Origin: Linnemannia schmuckeri
Taxonomy: Eukaryota; Mortierellomycota; Mortierellomycetes; Mortierellales; Mortierellaceae
NCBI GenBank assembly: GCA_029449235.1
Contig: JANATG010000016.1
Span: 1,302,001-1,366,000, forward strand
Length of the DNA stretch: 64,000 nucleotides
Reading direction: 5' to 3'
Part shown: in pieces, positions 50,384-61,701 of the stretch
Position numbering within the stretch: position 1 is the first letter of the stretch
Layout of the letters: each line of letters starts with the position of its first letter
The notes under the pieces: generated by a model
What the model was told of the DNA's origin: nothing
Databases searched by the model: none
The model's input: the letters and a program-made list of their open reading frames with translations, nothing else
Program-made: the position numbers and the translations under genes

Positions 50384-50690
50384 GATGATTCACCCATGGA
50401 TGTCCTTTTCTTCGCTTTGGCTCCTCTTCACCATTAGGTATACAGATTGGTTTTCGCGTCGATAACCCCACAACTGATGGACGACCTTATCTGACTAAGA
50501 CCGCGCAAAAGATGAATGCCTGGAGTGTAACCGTTTGACCAATTGATCAATGTGATGCTTCGTTTCTTTTCTGATGCGTCGCTGCGCCGCTGTACAGAAC
50601 GCGCTCAGAGTAAGCAAGGATTCGAGGATCTAATGTTACCTCCTGTTAACTGACAGATGCAGCCTACATTTTTTCTGATCCCACCCCCTT
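50384..50690 (+). repeat. Diverged direct repeat, copy B
   Basis: Partner of 45045-45345 in the same orientation; see that entry for the shared blocks. It lies about 1.8 kb past the OPT4 stop, farther than copy A lies from OPT3. Confidence 0.55.
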
Positions 50691-51643
50691 GTGTGCTCGT
50701 TCAGACCAATCAGTAAAAAAAAATAAAAAAAATAAAAACTTTCTTCTCTGGCTTCAAATCAAGCAGAACTTTCTGTAGTAGTAATACTAAGTATGTGCGA
50801 AGTAACACAAATATGGATGAGAGAAGAGTGAGAGGGTACAAAGAGTAACAGTGACAAACTATCGATGAGAGAAGGAGATAAGACCGTGCAGGTGTGACAG
50901 GAGTGGCTTGTTTCGGATGGACGATTTCTACTCTGAGCCCATCGCAATTCCCTCCACAACGCATTTTTTCAGGCAGACCTCTTTTATGGTTTTTGGGGAA
51001 AAGCACATATATATGCCTATAATTCTCTCGGGTTTATGGAATATTGAAACAGGTATCATTCTTCCAGTATTCTCGTCGCATTCAATCCTCTACATGTGGT
51101 ATATCTAGTGAGCTGAAAGCTTCACTTATTAGGGTGAAAATCACACAGGATGCGAACCGCCCAAGTCCTCACTTTAGTACCCAAAAAACTGAAAGCCATT
51201 AAGCATCATGGGAAAAAAAAATTCTTGACCATGAAGTATCATGAACAGATTTATTATTGCAGGTGGAAAAGTGAAGCGCTAGAAAAAACCAACTTTCACT
51301 CCATATTATTTCTTTGATTCAAAACTAGAGACTAGAGGAAGGAGTTCGGTATATGAAAACGTCCCCTTTAAAAAGCAATGCTTACTGAGGGATCACGTAG
51401 GGGACGTAGGACTTTTGGGAAAACGTACACCTCTCTCTTTGTTTTTTTTCATTTTTTTCTTTTTTTTCTTGTCTTTTTATATTCGCGAGCGACGAGTAGT
51501 TCCAAGTGAGCGCATGTATGTTTGAGTGACACCTGTGCATTTTTCTTGCATTTTGATTCGTTAATTTTATGCTCCTATGTTTACCGGAAGCAGCTTCCAT
51601 TCTACTTTACCTTCTTTTTGGCTTTTTTTTGTACGCGAAACCT

Positions 51644-51780
51644 CGGATACTGCTTACAAATCTATGGCTGTGTAACGTCCTTTTTAATAGCCGGATACTG
51701 CCTCCATACCTACGGCTCTATACGCGTCCTTTTCGTGCGTCTAGATGTATCTTCCAACATCTACGGCTTCATGATACATT
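51644..51780 (+). repeat. Diverged tandem repeat, period about 48 bp
   Basis: Two adjacent units begin CGGATACTGC at 51644 and 51692 and continue with ...CTATGGCT.../...CTACGGCT... and GTCCTTTT. A weaker third unit (CATCTACGGCTTC) follows near 51757. No function is evident. Confidence 0.5.
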
Positions 51781-52506
51781 TTACATCCTCAAATATCTAC
51801 CATCTCTATATGATTATTGATATTGTTTTCATTCCTTCGGCCTCGACGCTGAGGCTCCCAAAATCGTCACTATCCTTCGACTTCACCAAGTTACAACCTC
51901 GATTTTTCTATAGAACACACTCACAATTCCTACTCTCTATCCTCCATTGTTTCCATTTTTTATTCTTGCATGGATAGCATCTTCCCGCTTCTCTATCCAT
52001 CACCTACTTCTCTTCGATTTACATTTTTTACACTCACCCGTCCTCTTTCACACTCATCAAAGTCACAAACACCCCCTTTTTGGTGCGACCTCACGTCTCT
52101 CATTTTTTTTTGTCCTTTTTTCAAGGCTATGCGGTTGTCGGTATCGTCGTTATATTTCGAGAACAAAAACAACCGACATGAGCACTGAAGATGTAGAAGA
52201 CACAGTCATCGACGTCGACACACCAACGACAAGAATCAGTGAAAAATGAAGGCGGCGAGGGCAACAAAAAAAAACATTTGTATTCTTTCCTCTCAGATAG
52301 TAAAAGTAGAAAAAATTATAAAATAAAGGAGACAGAAATAAAATCATATTCAGAGCACGAAAGTAGAATTAACGAATATCCTTATTGCAACAGGAAACGA
52401 GACCGCAACCTCGATCCATATTATTGTGCAAAAAAAAAAAGAAAGTAAGCTAGAGGGGAATCGATTGGTTATGCAATATTTATGTCCCTGCATCGAGAAA
52501 ACTCCC

Positions 52507-54876
52507 TTACTTGGGCACGAAGGGGACGTAAGCCTTGGGGAAGACGTACTTGGGGGCGTCTTCGGCCGTCGGATCGAGGGCCCAAGGATCGACCCTGCCG
52601 CCCTTGGGCGCCATCAAGGGATAAGTGTCCAGACGGCAGATATCTCTTTCAGGGTTACCCCACCAATAAGGCATTCCGACTTCACGGATACCGAAGATGA
52701 AGAACGAAAGGAGTCCAAAGAAGGCGACACCGGAATCGAACGCGGCAGACAAGACATAGGTGAAGCGCAAGTGCCACTCAGAGTGGTAGCGACGGGCAAA
52801 GAACTGGAAGGCGAATCCGAGAGCCAACCAGTTGGTGTAGTGGTAAGCTTGGGCGGGGGGCATCATACCGGTGGCGGCCAACATGACAGGGATGTGGACA
52901 TAGTCCAACCAGGTGTTGGGGTAGGCTTTCTTGATGAAGTAGAATGGGATGGGGAGGATGAAGCCGATCAGGAAGAAGTAGTTGATGGCGTTATAGATCG
53001 ACGTGGGTCCGAACATCAGGTTAGGGGCAATGACTCCCCAGATAACAGAGGCAGAGTAGAAGGTGTTGGCGTGGGGGCATCCAAACTCCTTGGAACCGTT
53101 GCAGATGTCCTTCTGGGAGTTCAAGAGCCAGTTGGCGGTCACCAAGTTAATAAGACCGGCGATGAAGGTACCGAGGAGCTGAGCCCAGAACATGGCACGA
53201 GGAGGGACCTTCATGTAGTGACCGAGCTTGAGATCTGATGTGAAGGTCATGGCTTGAGCCATAGAGATGTATCCGAGGGTCTTGAAGGTGACGTTGGGAA
53301 TGGGTTGACCTGGCAAAATGTAACCGATAACATACTCTGTGATGATGTTGAGACCGGGCTGCTGATTGGTCAACGCTTGAATGAGACCGACGGGGAGGGC
53401 AAAGACCACAGCCAGAAGGATAGCCAAGAGGACAGCCCACCAAGGCATGTAACCGTAGAACTGGCAGGTAAAGATGGCAAGGGCAGTCATTCCGGTGAAC
53501 AAGGCAGCGTACCACCAGTCTGGGACCTCAGGGTAGGCCTGCATGAGCTTGTGATGGATATCTTCAGATTGAGTGCGCGACTGCTTCCATTGGGCAACGA
53601 GCTTGTGGCGGTGGTACAGCCAAGTGTGGGTGATCATCGAGGTGAGACCGGCGAAACCAATACCGTAGGTGAGAGCAAAGAAGGTGGCAATACGGAGAGG
53701 TCCAGCCTTTCCGTAACCAGTCTGGGACAGAGACGCAGTCGCTGGGTCAAGGACACTGGTAACGGGGTAAGTATCACCATCAGTCGTGAAGAGCTTGGCC
53801 GTGAGAATAGGAAAGCGTTGAGCATCCCAGAGGTTGGTGTAGTAGGCGATGGGGACCATGACCCAGGCAATGATGAAAAAGCCCAAAGCAATGTTGACCT
53901 GGGCCCACCAAGGGACAACCAAAGGAGAACTCAAAAACGAAACGATGTTGTTCCAGTCGAGGGAGATGGCACCCACACCAAGACCATTGGCACCACCGAT
54001 TTGAGAGAGGACATGGTTCTTGGGGTCGATCCAGCAGACCCAGGCAATGGATGAGACAACGGGAAAGATGAAACCAGGGATCCACTGGTAGAAGAACATG
54101 CAGAGTGTGGCGACACAGAAGAACTTGAAACGGGTCCACTGGCCAGGAAGGAGTTCCTCGTCCTTGTGGAGGGTGTTGAACATGGCGACCTGGACCAAAT
54201 TGGCAGGCCAGATCATTGCAGCGGGGTAGACGAGGTAACGACGGAGGACACCGGCCATACCGAAACCCAACATCTGGGTGCAGAGGATAAGGAAGAAATT
54301 TGCGAGGAAGCCGAAGTCTTGGCCATAGAAGACCTTCTGAATGACGGTGATATCGACAGCGTAGGCGGTACCACCGGCGCAGTTGGCTGTCAAGGCGATC
54401 AAGACGTGCTCCTTGATGTTGAAAGGACCAGGGTTCAAGGGTCCAGCGGGGAGGACACGGGCCAGGAACTTTCCGAAGGGGTATGAAATGAGCTGAATGA
54501 CCAAAGTCGAGAGAGTCATAGGATGGGAGCGGAACCAGCTATGATTTAGAAGGCATGAGGTTATGAGTGGTAAGAAATGATGTGATGTTGTGACTTGTAT
54601 GGGTATTGGTGCGAGATTGCGCAGACGAGAGGAAGTTGCACGTGGAACTTACAAGAACTGGTTGAAGAAGGAAAGGAGGCAAGAGAAGAGAACAGCCATG
54701 ACCCAGAAACGGAAAGTCATGACAGGCAAGCCTGGTTCATCTTTGTTGGAGACGATGGCGGCGACCTCGGGGATGGGAGAGTTCTCCTCCTCGTCGAGTG
54801 TAATGGAGGCACGCTCAGCATCGACTTTTTCGTCGATGAAGTCTTTGTCAGCAGCGTATTCCTGCTTGTCGGTCAT
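52507..54876 (-). CDS. OPT-family oligopeptide transporter (OPT4)
   Basis: Two exons, 54876-54653 and 54538-52507, with a 114-nt phase-2 intron at the shared position, encode 751 aa. It carries the N-terminal SPIPEVAAIVSNKDEPGLPV, the OPT signature NPGPFNIKEHVL, and many hydrophobic segments, and ends FPKAYVPFVPK. It is a plasma membrane peptide/proton symporter by family; substrate unknown. Exon 1 is one codon shorter than in OPT1-3 (MTDKQ rather than MTDHKQ or MSNYKQ). It shares identical tracts with OPT2 (173 bp) and with the OPT pseudogene (123 bp), so it looks like a hub for gene conversion. A TATA-like box is at 54986-54995. Confidence 0.95.
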
Positions 54877-54985
54877 GGTGATGAAGGGAGGGAGAAATCG
54901 GAGAGAAGATGAGAGGGGGAGTCGTTGTTGAGTGTGAGGAAAAAAGGGTGGCCTTAGACAAGGAAATAAATGAAGCGAGGGATGG

Positions 54986-54995
54986 TTTTTTATAT
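54986..54995 (-). promoter_or_regulatory. TATA box of OPT4
   Basis: The minus strand reads TATATAAAAA about 110 bp before the ATG at 54876, at a position comparable to the TATAAAAG boxes of OPT1 and OPT2. Confidence 0.55.
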
Positions 54996-57900
54996 ACAAC
55001 TCCTGTCAAGGCTCATCGGCCATCTCACTAAGTACCTTTTTTTAGCTCCTTGACATGCTCATCGTCATGGAACAAGCCAAGGTGTTTGCGCCGAACATTG
55101 CACCGACGATACAACTTGTTTTTCTTTCGCTCTCTGCGAATCGTCTTGGGGATGTATGGCGTGTGTGGCCCGAACATGAAAGGGTCGTTCTGTCCATGAT
55201 GCAACGAGTGCAACCAAACCAATATGGAAGGTGCGCTGCTACCTGCGTGTCCACCCATCGCACTTTCTGTTCTTTCTGAGCGGAGGTTGGACTTTCGAGT
55301 TGCATATCTGGATTGACCGATTTGGTTTGTTTGGGTTTTTCGCAATCGTGAAGGCGACCTTAATTAGTAATAAGAGTGTGACCAATGTGGCACCTTCATC
55401 ATCGTTTGAAGATGGTGCGCGTTAAGTGCGTGTGCGTGTGAGTTGCTTGTGCAAGTGAGAATCATCATTCACACACCTTTGAGCCCAAACGGGTTTGCTA
55501 CTGAGAATTGACACACATCCTCTTACTTTACCAGGGATTTAGCACTTCCCCTTGGTTTCTTTTTGGGGCGTATGGGACATGCTCACAACCTTGATTCCTT
55601 TTTAGCGCATTGCTCGCTAATTGGCTACTGGGCAAGTGGTGGGGTCTCTCAAGCCAACTGACCAACAGATGCATTCCTTCTTTCCTAATAAGTTTAGTAT
55701 TTAGGCTGTTGCCTCATTTTTGTTTCTTTTCTTTTCTCTTCTGCCTTTAACCTACGCCCATTAGTGTCTCTCACACAACTCTCAATCCATTTCCATGCAT
55801 GCACCTTGATCGATTTTGTCTCCCCTCCCCCTCTCGGGTCCACTAGCCGAAAATAATAACCTTTTTCTCTCAATTTTTTGTCTCTTGTCGGGTTCACTTT
55901 CCGAGATGAGAAAAAAAAATCCCAATCCCTTTCCTTGGACGCCCATCCGCCTCAACGTCTTTCTTTTTGCTCCCTTCAATTCCCCATCCTTCTGCTGCAC
56001 TATAGAAGAAACAAAATTCGGAGCCCAATTCCTCTCTCCCTGGTATTTTTCACATACATGGTTATTTCAATTCATGTAGACTTGGATTCAATTTTTATCG
56101 AGACTTCCCCGGAACCCTCATCCGCAGATCAAACTTTTTTTTTTGTTGCTCCTCTCTTGGGATGACCCACCAAGAAAAATTTACTGCGTCGACTTCTATA
56201 CTGTACCAGTACGTACAACATATATACCTCCCTCCCCCCTCTGCGCGATTTTTTTTCTCTTTCCCATCATGCCTCTGTCCACTGGAGGTGCTGTGTACAA
56301 TCGAGCGTGTAGAGAGGAATAATAGAGTCGGGGGGAGTTTTGATTCTCATCGGTAAATCCGTCCGAGAGCTGATGGAAGAAGGATCTGGAAAGTGATCCT
56401 ATTGGTGTGCCTTGATATGATCACTCTTAGTCCAATCGGTTTCAAATCATATTAACTGTGCTTCATCACCTATGTACCCTTCTCTTCTTTCTCACTCCCT
56501 CTCTCTTCTCTCCATCCCTATCCCATCACGACTCCAAAGTATTCCCAACACAACAGCCACCTCAGCACTAGCAGTAAAAAAGTAAAAAGACCACGGATTG
56601 GATTTTTGGCGCACTAACTCTTTAGTGGGCGTAAATGAATATTTTGGTGCATGCTTCTATGTAATGCATATTAGTCTTATTACCCATACGAAAAAAAGGT
56701 CAGCCAATCGCTTCTTTTCCATGAAGAAAGGAAAGGGATTCAGTGCACTATTTTTTCTCTGGACAATAAGACCTCCTCTCCGGATGTATACCGAGACGAG
56801 AAGAAAAAGGAGAGAGGAGTGAAGTCGATTGGCCGAAGGGAAGGGATGTGAAGTGGGTCAGTTCCGAACGGCGTCAATCCACAATGCATTGTATGTGAAG
56901 TCCGCTCAGAAGGAGAGCCAATAATCGTTTTTACCCATGAAGAATGAGACAAATTAGCGTACCTCGCCATCCTTGGCTTCTCGCCCTTTTTTCTCGCGCG
57001 CGCTGTAGAGACATACCGATCACATGGATATGTGCCGAGAGACAGCAAGCGTTGGAAAGGTAGGCGTGAGAAGTTCTGAAACCCTGAATAACTTCATCAC
57101 CGTGAATATGTACCGAAATGAAATAAAGGAAAAAAGAATATCAAAAGCGTGAGTCGGTTTGCCGTTGTACATGGACATATACCAAGATGGAGACTACACG
57201 GACAAAGATTGTTCGGAAGTGCAAGAGTGTAATGCATGAAAGGAAGTGTGATGTATGTAGTGCATGCTCCACGCTGGTTGGGTTTCCTACAAAGAGTGTG
57301 CAAAGCAGATCATCGCTGCACTGGAGAGGAGAGTGGAACGGAAATGAGGCGTGGCACAACATAAGCAGACGCGGCGTGTCAACAAAATTATGTCATGATA
57401 TGCCTTTGGATCAGATAATCACTCTGTACACGTAAAACAAAACGAAGGCATTCGTGTATGTACTAGGCAAGACGTCTATGGAAGCGTGTGAGTCTTGGTG
57501 TTGATCCTACCCTAGCAGTTCACGAATCTCCAAGTTCGCCAAGAATCATGCCCTTTCCTCTTCCTCCATGTTTACAAACTGCCAGCTTCAATGCGGCTGT
57601 ACTAGCGTATATCAAGGTGCCACAGCCATCATTTATTTTATTTTATTTTGTAAACTCAGCTTTCTCTCATTCAGTGCACCGCATGCTAACGACAACACAA
57701 CTCCCGCCCTTCCTCCCTCCCTCCTTCAATCCTCTCACATTCCCTTCTTTCGTAATGCCACAACAAATGATTCTATGTTTCATAAAAAAAAGAATGGCCA
57801 TTGACGCGTAAACAAATGCTACTTTGACAGCGCATCAACATGAGAAAAGAAAGCAGATCCATGGATCGTTCTCATTATTTTCTTGTCCTCTATCTAACCT

Positions 57901-58117
57901 TATTCCATTTGTACTCACTTGCTCACTTTTTTATCCATCAAAAACCCCCACTTATTATTGCACTGTCAACAAAGCTCAATCCAACAATATATTCCTCTCT
58001 CTTCCAAGTTTGATAATCTACATCCCAGGATGGACCCCTTCCATCACTACCCACAAACAAAACTTGGAGGCAACTCAACAAAACGGCCATCATCAGCCAA
58101 AGCATTATCTCTAAACT
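54996..58117. other. About 3.1 kb intergenic, no gene recognised
   Basis: Open frames here (for example 55028-55345 minus and 57488-57811 plus) lack domains, splice support or sensible composition. C/T-rich blocks occur at 55720-56060 and 57700-57990 on the plus strand. No tRNA or repeat was recognised. Confidence 0.5.
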
Positions 58118-58727
58118 TTAATCCTTCGTCTTCTTCTTGACAGTGGTACCCCTAAACCACATATGAATACTTCCAAACTGCCCAACATGCTCCCGCATCC
58201 TTTCCCTCCCAACCCACAGCTGCTCCTCCAACATCAACTTGTTGGCAGTCGCAGCAACAATAGCAACCTCCAATAGCGTAAATTCAATCACCGGCTTCTA
58301 AACTGATCACGTCTAACGAAACACAGAATTCTTCCCACTCCTCCACCGAGGACTGTATTTCTCTACACTTCATACCGATGGTATTGTCTCTTCCGTACCT
58401 TCTCCACCTCCTCCTCTTCTTGTGCCTCTACCTCCCTGAGAGCAAACCATGCCTCCCAGTTATCCGCCTAGGTGGCGTGTCTGGGGAGTACGAGTAACAG
58501 AATGTTATTATCGTGTTAATAACCGCCATTAGATAACGATTTTCGCACAGCCAGGCCAGGCCCTCAGGCAAAACTATTAAATTGAAAGGAAACTGCTGGC
58601 TGTTTTTCTTTGCTCACGTTACGCTTGCTTCCATTGTCAGGATTTTACTGTCAGAACTGGATTTTGCAACAACAACAGCGGCTGACTTGCCGACTTCTTT
58701 TAGTTGTTTTGACTTGCGTGGCGCCAT
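58118..58727 (-). CDS. Small predicted protein, three exons, function unknown
   Basis: Not recognised. Splicing 58727-58623, 58467-58399 and 58297-58118 gives an uninterrupted 117-aa frame; both introns (155 and 101 nt) are GT-AG and in phase 0. The protein starts with a basic segment (MAPRKSKQLKEVGKS) and has an acidic helix (WFALREVEAQEEEEVEK). It then has an amphipathic or hydrophobic helix (VIEFTLLEVAIVAATANKLM) and a Lys-rich end (TTVKKKTKD). Composition and the clean phase make chance unlikely, but the first donor (GTAACG) is not ideal. Without splicing the same region looks frameshifted, so a pseudogene is the alternative. Its 3' side faces the C/T-rich empty stretch; its 5' side faces the 3' end of IWS1 on the same strand. 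Confidence 0.5.
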
Positions 58728-58842
58728 AGGAATACTGCGGTGAAAGAGTAGTTTCGGAGGAGTGTCGACATCAGTTCAATTGGGCGCTATCTGGTCGACG
58801 ATCGAAGTGCCGAAAAGTGACGAAGTGTTAGGAATGGAGTGG

Positions 58843-58899
<57 letters not shown>

Positions 58900-59135
58900 G
58901 TGTGTATGTCCTTGCTTCTTTGATATTTCTGTCTGGCAAAAACGCCCATACACCAATTCTCCTGTTGTTTTCTGCTTGTTTTATTTCAACATTAGCTGAA
59001 GAAAAAAAATGGTTGTGGAACTAATGCCTTCGAAAATTGATGGCTTTGTCGCTATCCTGTCACCGGTTATGTGGCATGTCACTGTCTCTGTAAGACTTTA
59101 ATCGAGTCCATGTCCCAGTATCCAGCTCCAAAGAT
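58728..59135. other. Intergenic region with a 49-A run
   Basis: This 408-bp gap lies between the IWS1 stop and the small gene's start, both on the minus strand. It carries a 49-nt A run at 58847-58895 (T run on the transcribed sense). No gene was seen. Confidence 0.6.
58847..58895. repeat. Poly(A) tract, 49 nt
   Basis: An uninterrupted A run, the longest homopolymer in the window. Length is likely unstable or approximate. On the minus strand it is a T run downstream of IWS1, not a poly(A) tail of an inserted cDNA; no retrogene lies beside it. Confidence 0.85.
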
Positions 59136-61194
59136 TTATGACCGCTTGACCTGCTTGATCTTAGCCATATGCGACTTCAACTTCTTGTACTTGTCCGACT
59201 ATAATGTTTTATAATGAAACGCAAAAAAGTTGTGAGCATCATAGAAGTAACGACTGAGATATAGTGCGAACATGATGACATGACCAAGCGTGGTGTAGTT
59301 ACCTTGCCGCTGCGGGACTTGTCGTAGGTGATGGAGGACTCAGGCATCAGAGCGTAAGCGTGGTGGTTGGTCTGAGGTACCCGCACTCCCATTGTCCGTT
59401 GAGCAGGCCTATTTCATCACAGATTTGTAAAAAAAGGTATTGTGGTTAGCAATATGAACCTAATGCGGTTCAAACTGGCGGCCAGCAATCAAAGCGTAGA
59501 CATAGCTGCGTAAGATAAATCCAGGACTTACTCGGCAGAAGCAGCAGCGGCAGAGGCGTTGTCGTAACGCCGGCGTTGCCCTGTTGATTGGCGGTCGCCC
59601 TCTGCGTAGTTGATCTTTTTGGTCCTGTAATCCTGACTCAGCTTGACAATAGGTCTACTCCACTTGTCTAATATGAAACAATTGAGGACATACTCTGTGA
59701 GTTTGAAATTTTGCATTGTACAGGTAACAAAACGTTAGGGGTGTGTTCCTGAGTCTTACCGACAAGAGAATGGGCTTTGCGCTTGATGGCTGGTGTGACT
59801 CGGGAATCATCGACCTTGGTGTAAAAGTACACAACGCGACCGACTCCGCTGGTAGAAAGGTGGTGTGTCTGAATTGGCAGCTGCGGTCGTAAAATAAAAA
59901 AATGAAGTTGTTAATCCTGGGCGCAGCGAAATAATGCTTGATAAAATATGAAAGATCCAGCCAGAAGGGTAATGCAAAGATCAACATACAATGTCGAGAA
60001 TGTCGAGAAAGTCCTGGATTATGTCCAAACTTGGCAGTGAGGCATCCTGAAGAGGTTCCAGCCACAGCTTCATTGATTCCAGAATTCCGTTGTCTAAAAA
60101 GGTATTGTGCACATGAGATCTACAGCCGTTTGCCAGTAAAATGAGTGTGGTTAGTATTGTGTAACTTCCAGGAACAGGTAGCAGCTTGGCAGGGAGATCC
60201 TGATCAGCACAAAAAGATGACATTACTTGTTGAGCTGGGCCTTAACGTTTTCCAGCATCCTGACTTTGGCAAGAGCGGCCTGATTGTTCATCTTTGCGTC
60301 AATATCTGCAAATGCCGCCTCCTGCATCTTCGCAACAAACCGCGCTGCACTCTCATCCAGCTCCGTGTCCTGATTTGTTTTCGTTCATGTCAATAAAAGA
60401 AATGTAGAAGATGGTTAGCGATATCAGACAAGATATATCATTTTCGAAAATACTACACTTGACATGCCTCGTGCTGATTAACTTACGATATCTTCGTCGT
60501 CCTTTTTACGTCTTCGGCTGGTTGACTTGCCGCTCTTGATTGCAAGATCAAAATCTCTGTCCAACTTCGACATCTTTTGCTGCAAAGGATCAAGTGGTAA
60601 CTCTGCACCATCTGGCCCAACTCCTGGCCCTACTCCTGTACCTCCTTCCGCCGATGGCTTTGCCTTCTTTGCCAATTTCTTCTTCTTCTTGGGCTCGGGG
60701 GCGGGTGACTCTCCATCAGCATGACGCTTCTTAAAGCTTGGGAGTTGAATATCCTCGTCCTCCTCGTCTGCTCCTGCTTCTCCTTCTCCTGCTTCTCCTT
60801 CTCCTGCAGCATCACCTTCTCCATTGGCACCATTCTCCTGTACTTCATCAGCTGCGTCTCCCTTGTCTCCTGTACTTGGGCGATCTAATCGACAATAGTT
60901 ATAAGCGCGTTAAGATAGGGCGGTTCCTTTTTCTGTTGTAAGACAAGATGGTTCTTTTGATGAATTGAGTAAGTACCTTCGTAATCGCGGTCTCCATTCT
61001 GGCTCTGGTCGTCTTCGTCATCGTCGTCTCCAAAGATGTCGTCGACTATGCGTTTCTATTGGAGAAAAGATGATCCATTACCACGCAGAGGGGTTGTGTG
61101 GGTGGAACGTTATGAGTTGATCAGCTTCATGGTGTTTTCCTGTAATCGATGCGCCCCTTTGTTTGTCCTGTGCATGTACCTTGTCGGAAGACAT
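59136..61194 (-). CDS. IWS1: IWS1/SPN1 transcription elongation factor
   Basis: Nine exons (61194-61180, 61055-60977, 60884-60487, 60369-60227, 60119-59990, 59880-59760, 59667-59532, 59408-59303, 59198-59136) join in frame to 396 aa, close to the yeast protein. The eight introns are 92-124 nt with good GT-AG ends. An acidic, Glu/Asp/Lys-rich N-terminus (about 1-130) precedes the TFIIS N-terminal (LW-type) helical domain: FLDNGILESMKLWLEPLQDASLPSL, then GVGRVVYFYT and KWSRPIVKLSQDYR. The conserved C-terminal tail ends KYKKLKSHMAKIKQ. IWS1 binds SPT6 and RNA polymerase II and couples elongation to chromatin and mRNA processing (family knowledge). The first coding exon is only 15 nt (MSSDK). It is divergent from the next gene, with a 507-bp shared upstream region. 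Confidence 0.92.
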
Positions 61195-61701
61195 TGTTGT
61201 ATTGTTAGCTGTGTTGTTTTTAGTTATATGTATTGGTTGTGAGCGAAGTATGTGTTGTGTCGTGTTTGTTGTGTTGGTTGCCTGTTGATTATGTATTGTA
61301 AGGAAAGGAGAAACAGGGTGATGTGACAAGAAGCGTTGGTGTCAGTGCCCTTGTTCTTTCAAACACGAATAACCTCGCAGGAGCCCGTCAGAAAGAAGGT
61401 GGCTTGTGAGACTACCAGTTCAAGAACGGTCACATTGAGGCGTTTTTTTTTTTTTTGCGTCGACTGGAAAAATTGCCGGGGTTAGGAAGAATGCAACAGT
61501 CGAGAAACAAGCGAGAAAGGTCAGGAGGGGTACAACAAGGGAAGAACGTAGAAGGGTAAGACACACTTTGCTATTTATTGCGACAACCATCACACTTTTC
61601 TTGGAAACTCACACCTCTTTCACTCTTCTATTCACTCGCAGCAACAAAACAGGCTCGACAACAGCAACAACATCCAATAGCAACACACAAGCAATTAAAC
61701 A
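61195..61701. promoter_or_regulatory. Bidirectional upstream region of IWS1 and its divergent neighbour
   Basis: This 507-bp stretch separates the two start codons. It includes a T13 run near 61444-61456 and a C/A-rich leader before the plus-strand ATG (CAACAACATCCAATAGCAACACACAA). No clear TATA box was seen on either side. Confidence 0.55.

Larger units (their letters stand above)
49837..52506. other. Intergenic region, 3' flank of OPT4
   Basis: No gene was recognised. It contains the second copy of the diverged direct repeat (50384-50690) and a short tandem array near 51644-51780. T-rich simple sequence occurs at 51438-51480. Confidence 0.5.

Noticed and set aside
52426..54486. Long plus-strand open frames across the OPT genes (also at 34810-36702, 41420-43198 and 47210-47902)
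   Set aside because: They are antisense shadows of the transporter coding sequence: charged, repeat-like translations repeated in every paralog, without independent starts or domains.
55028..55345. A 105-codon basic open frame on the minus strand after OPT4
   Set aside because: It overlaps equally long frames in other phases and on the plus strand, has no splice context and no recognisable motif.
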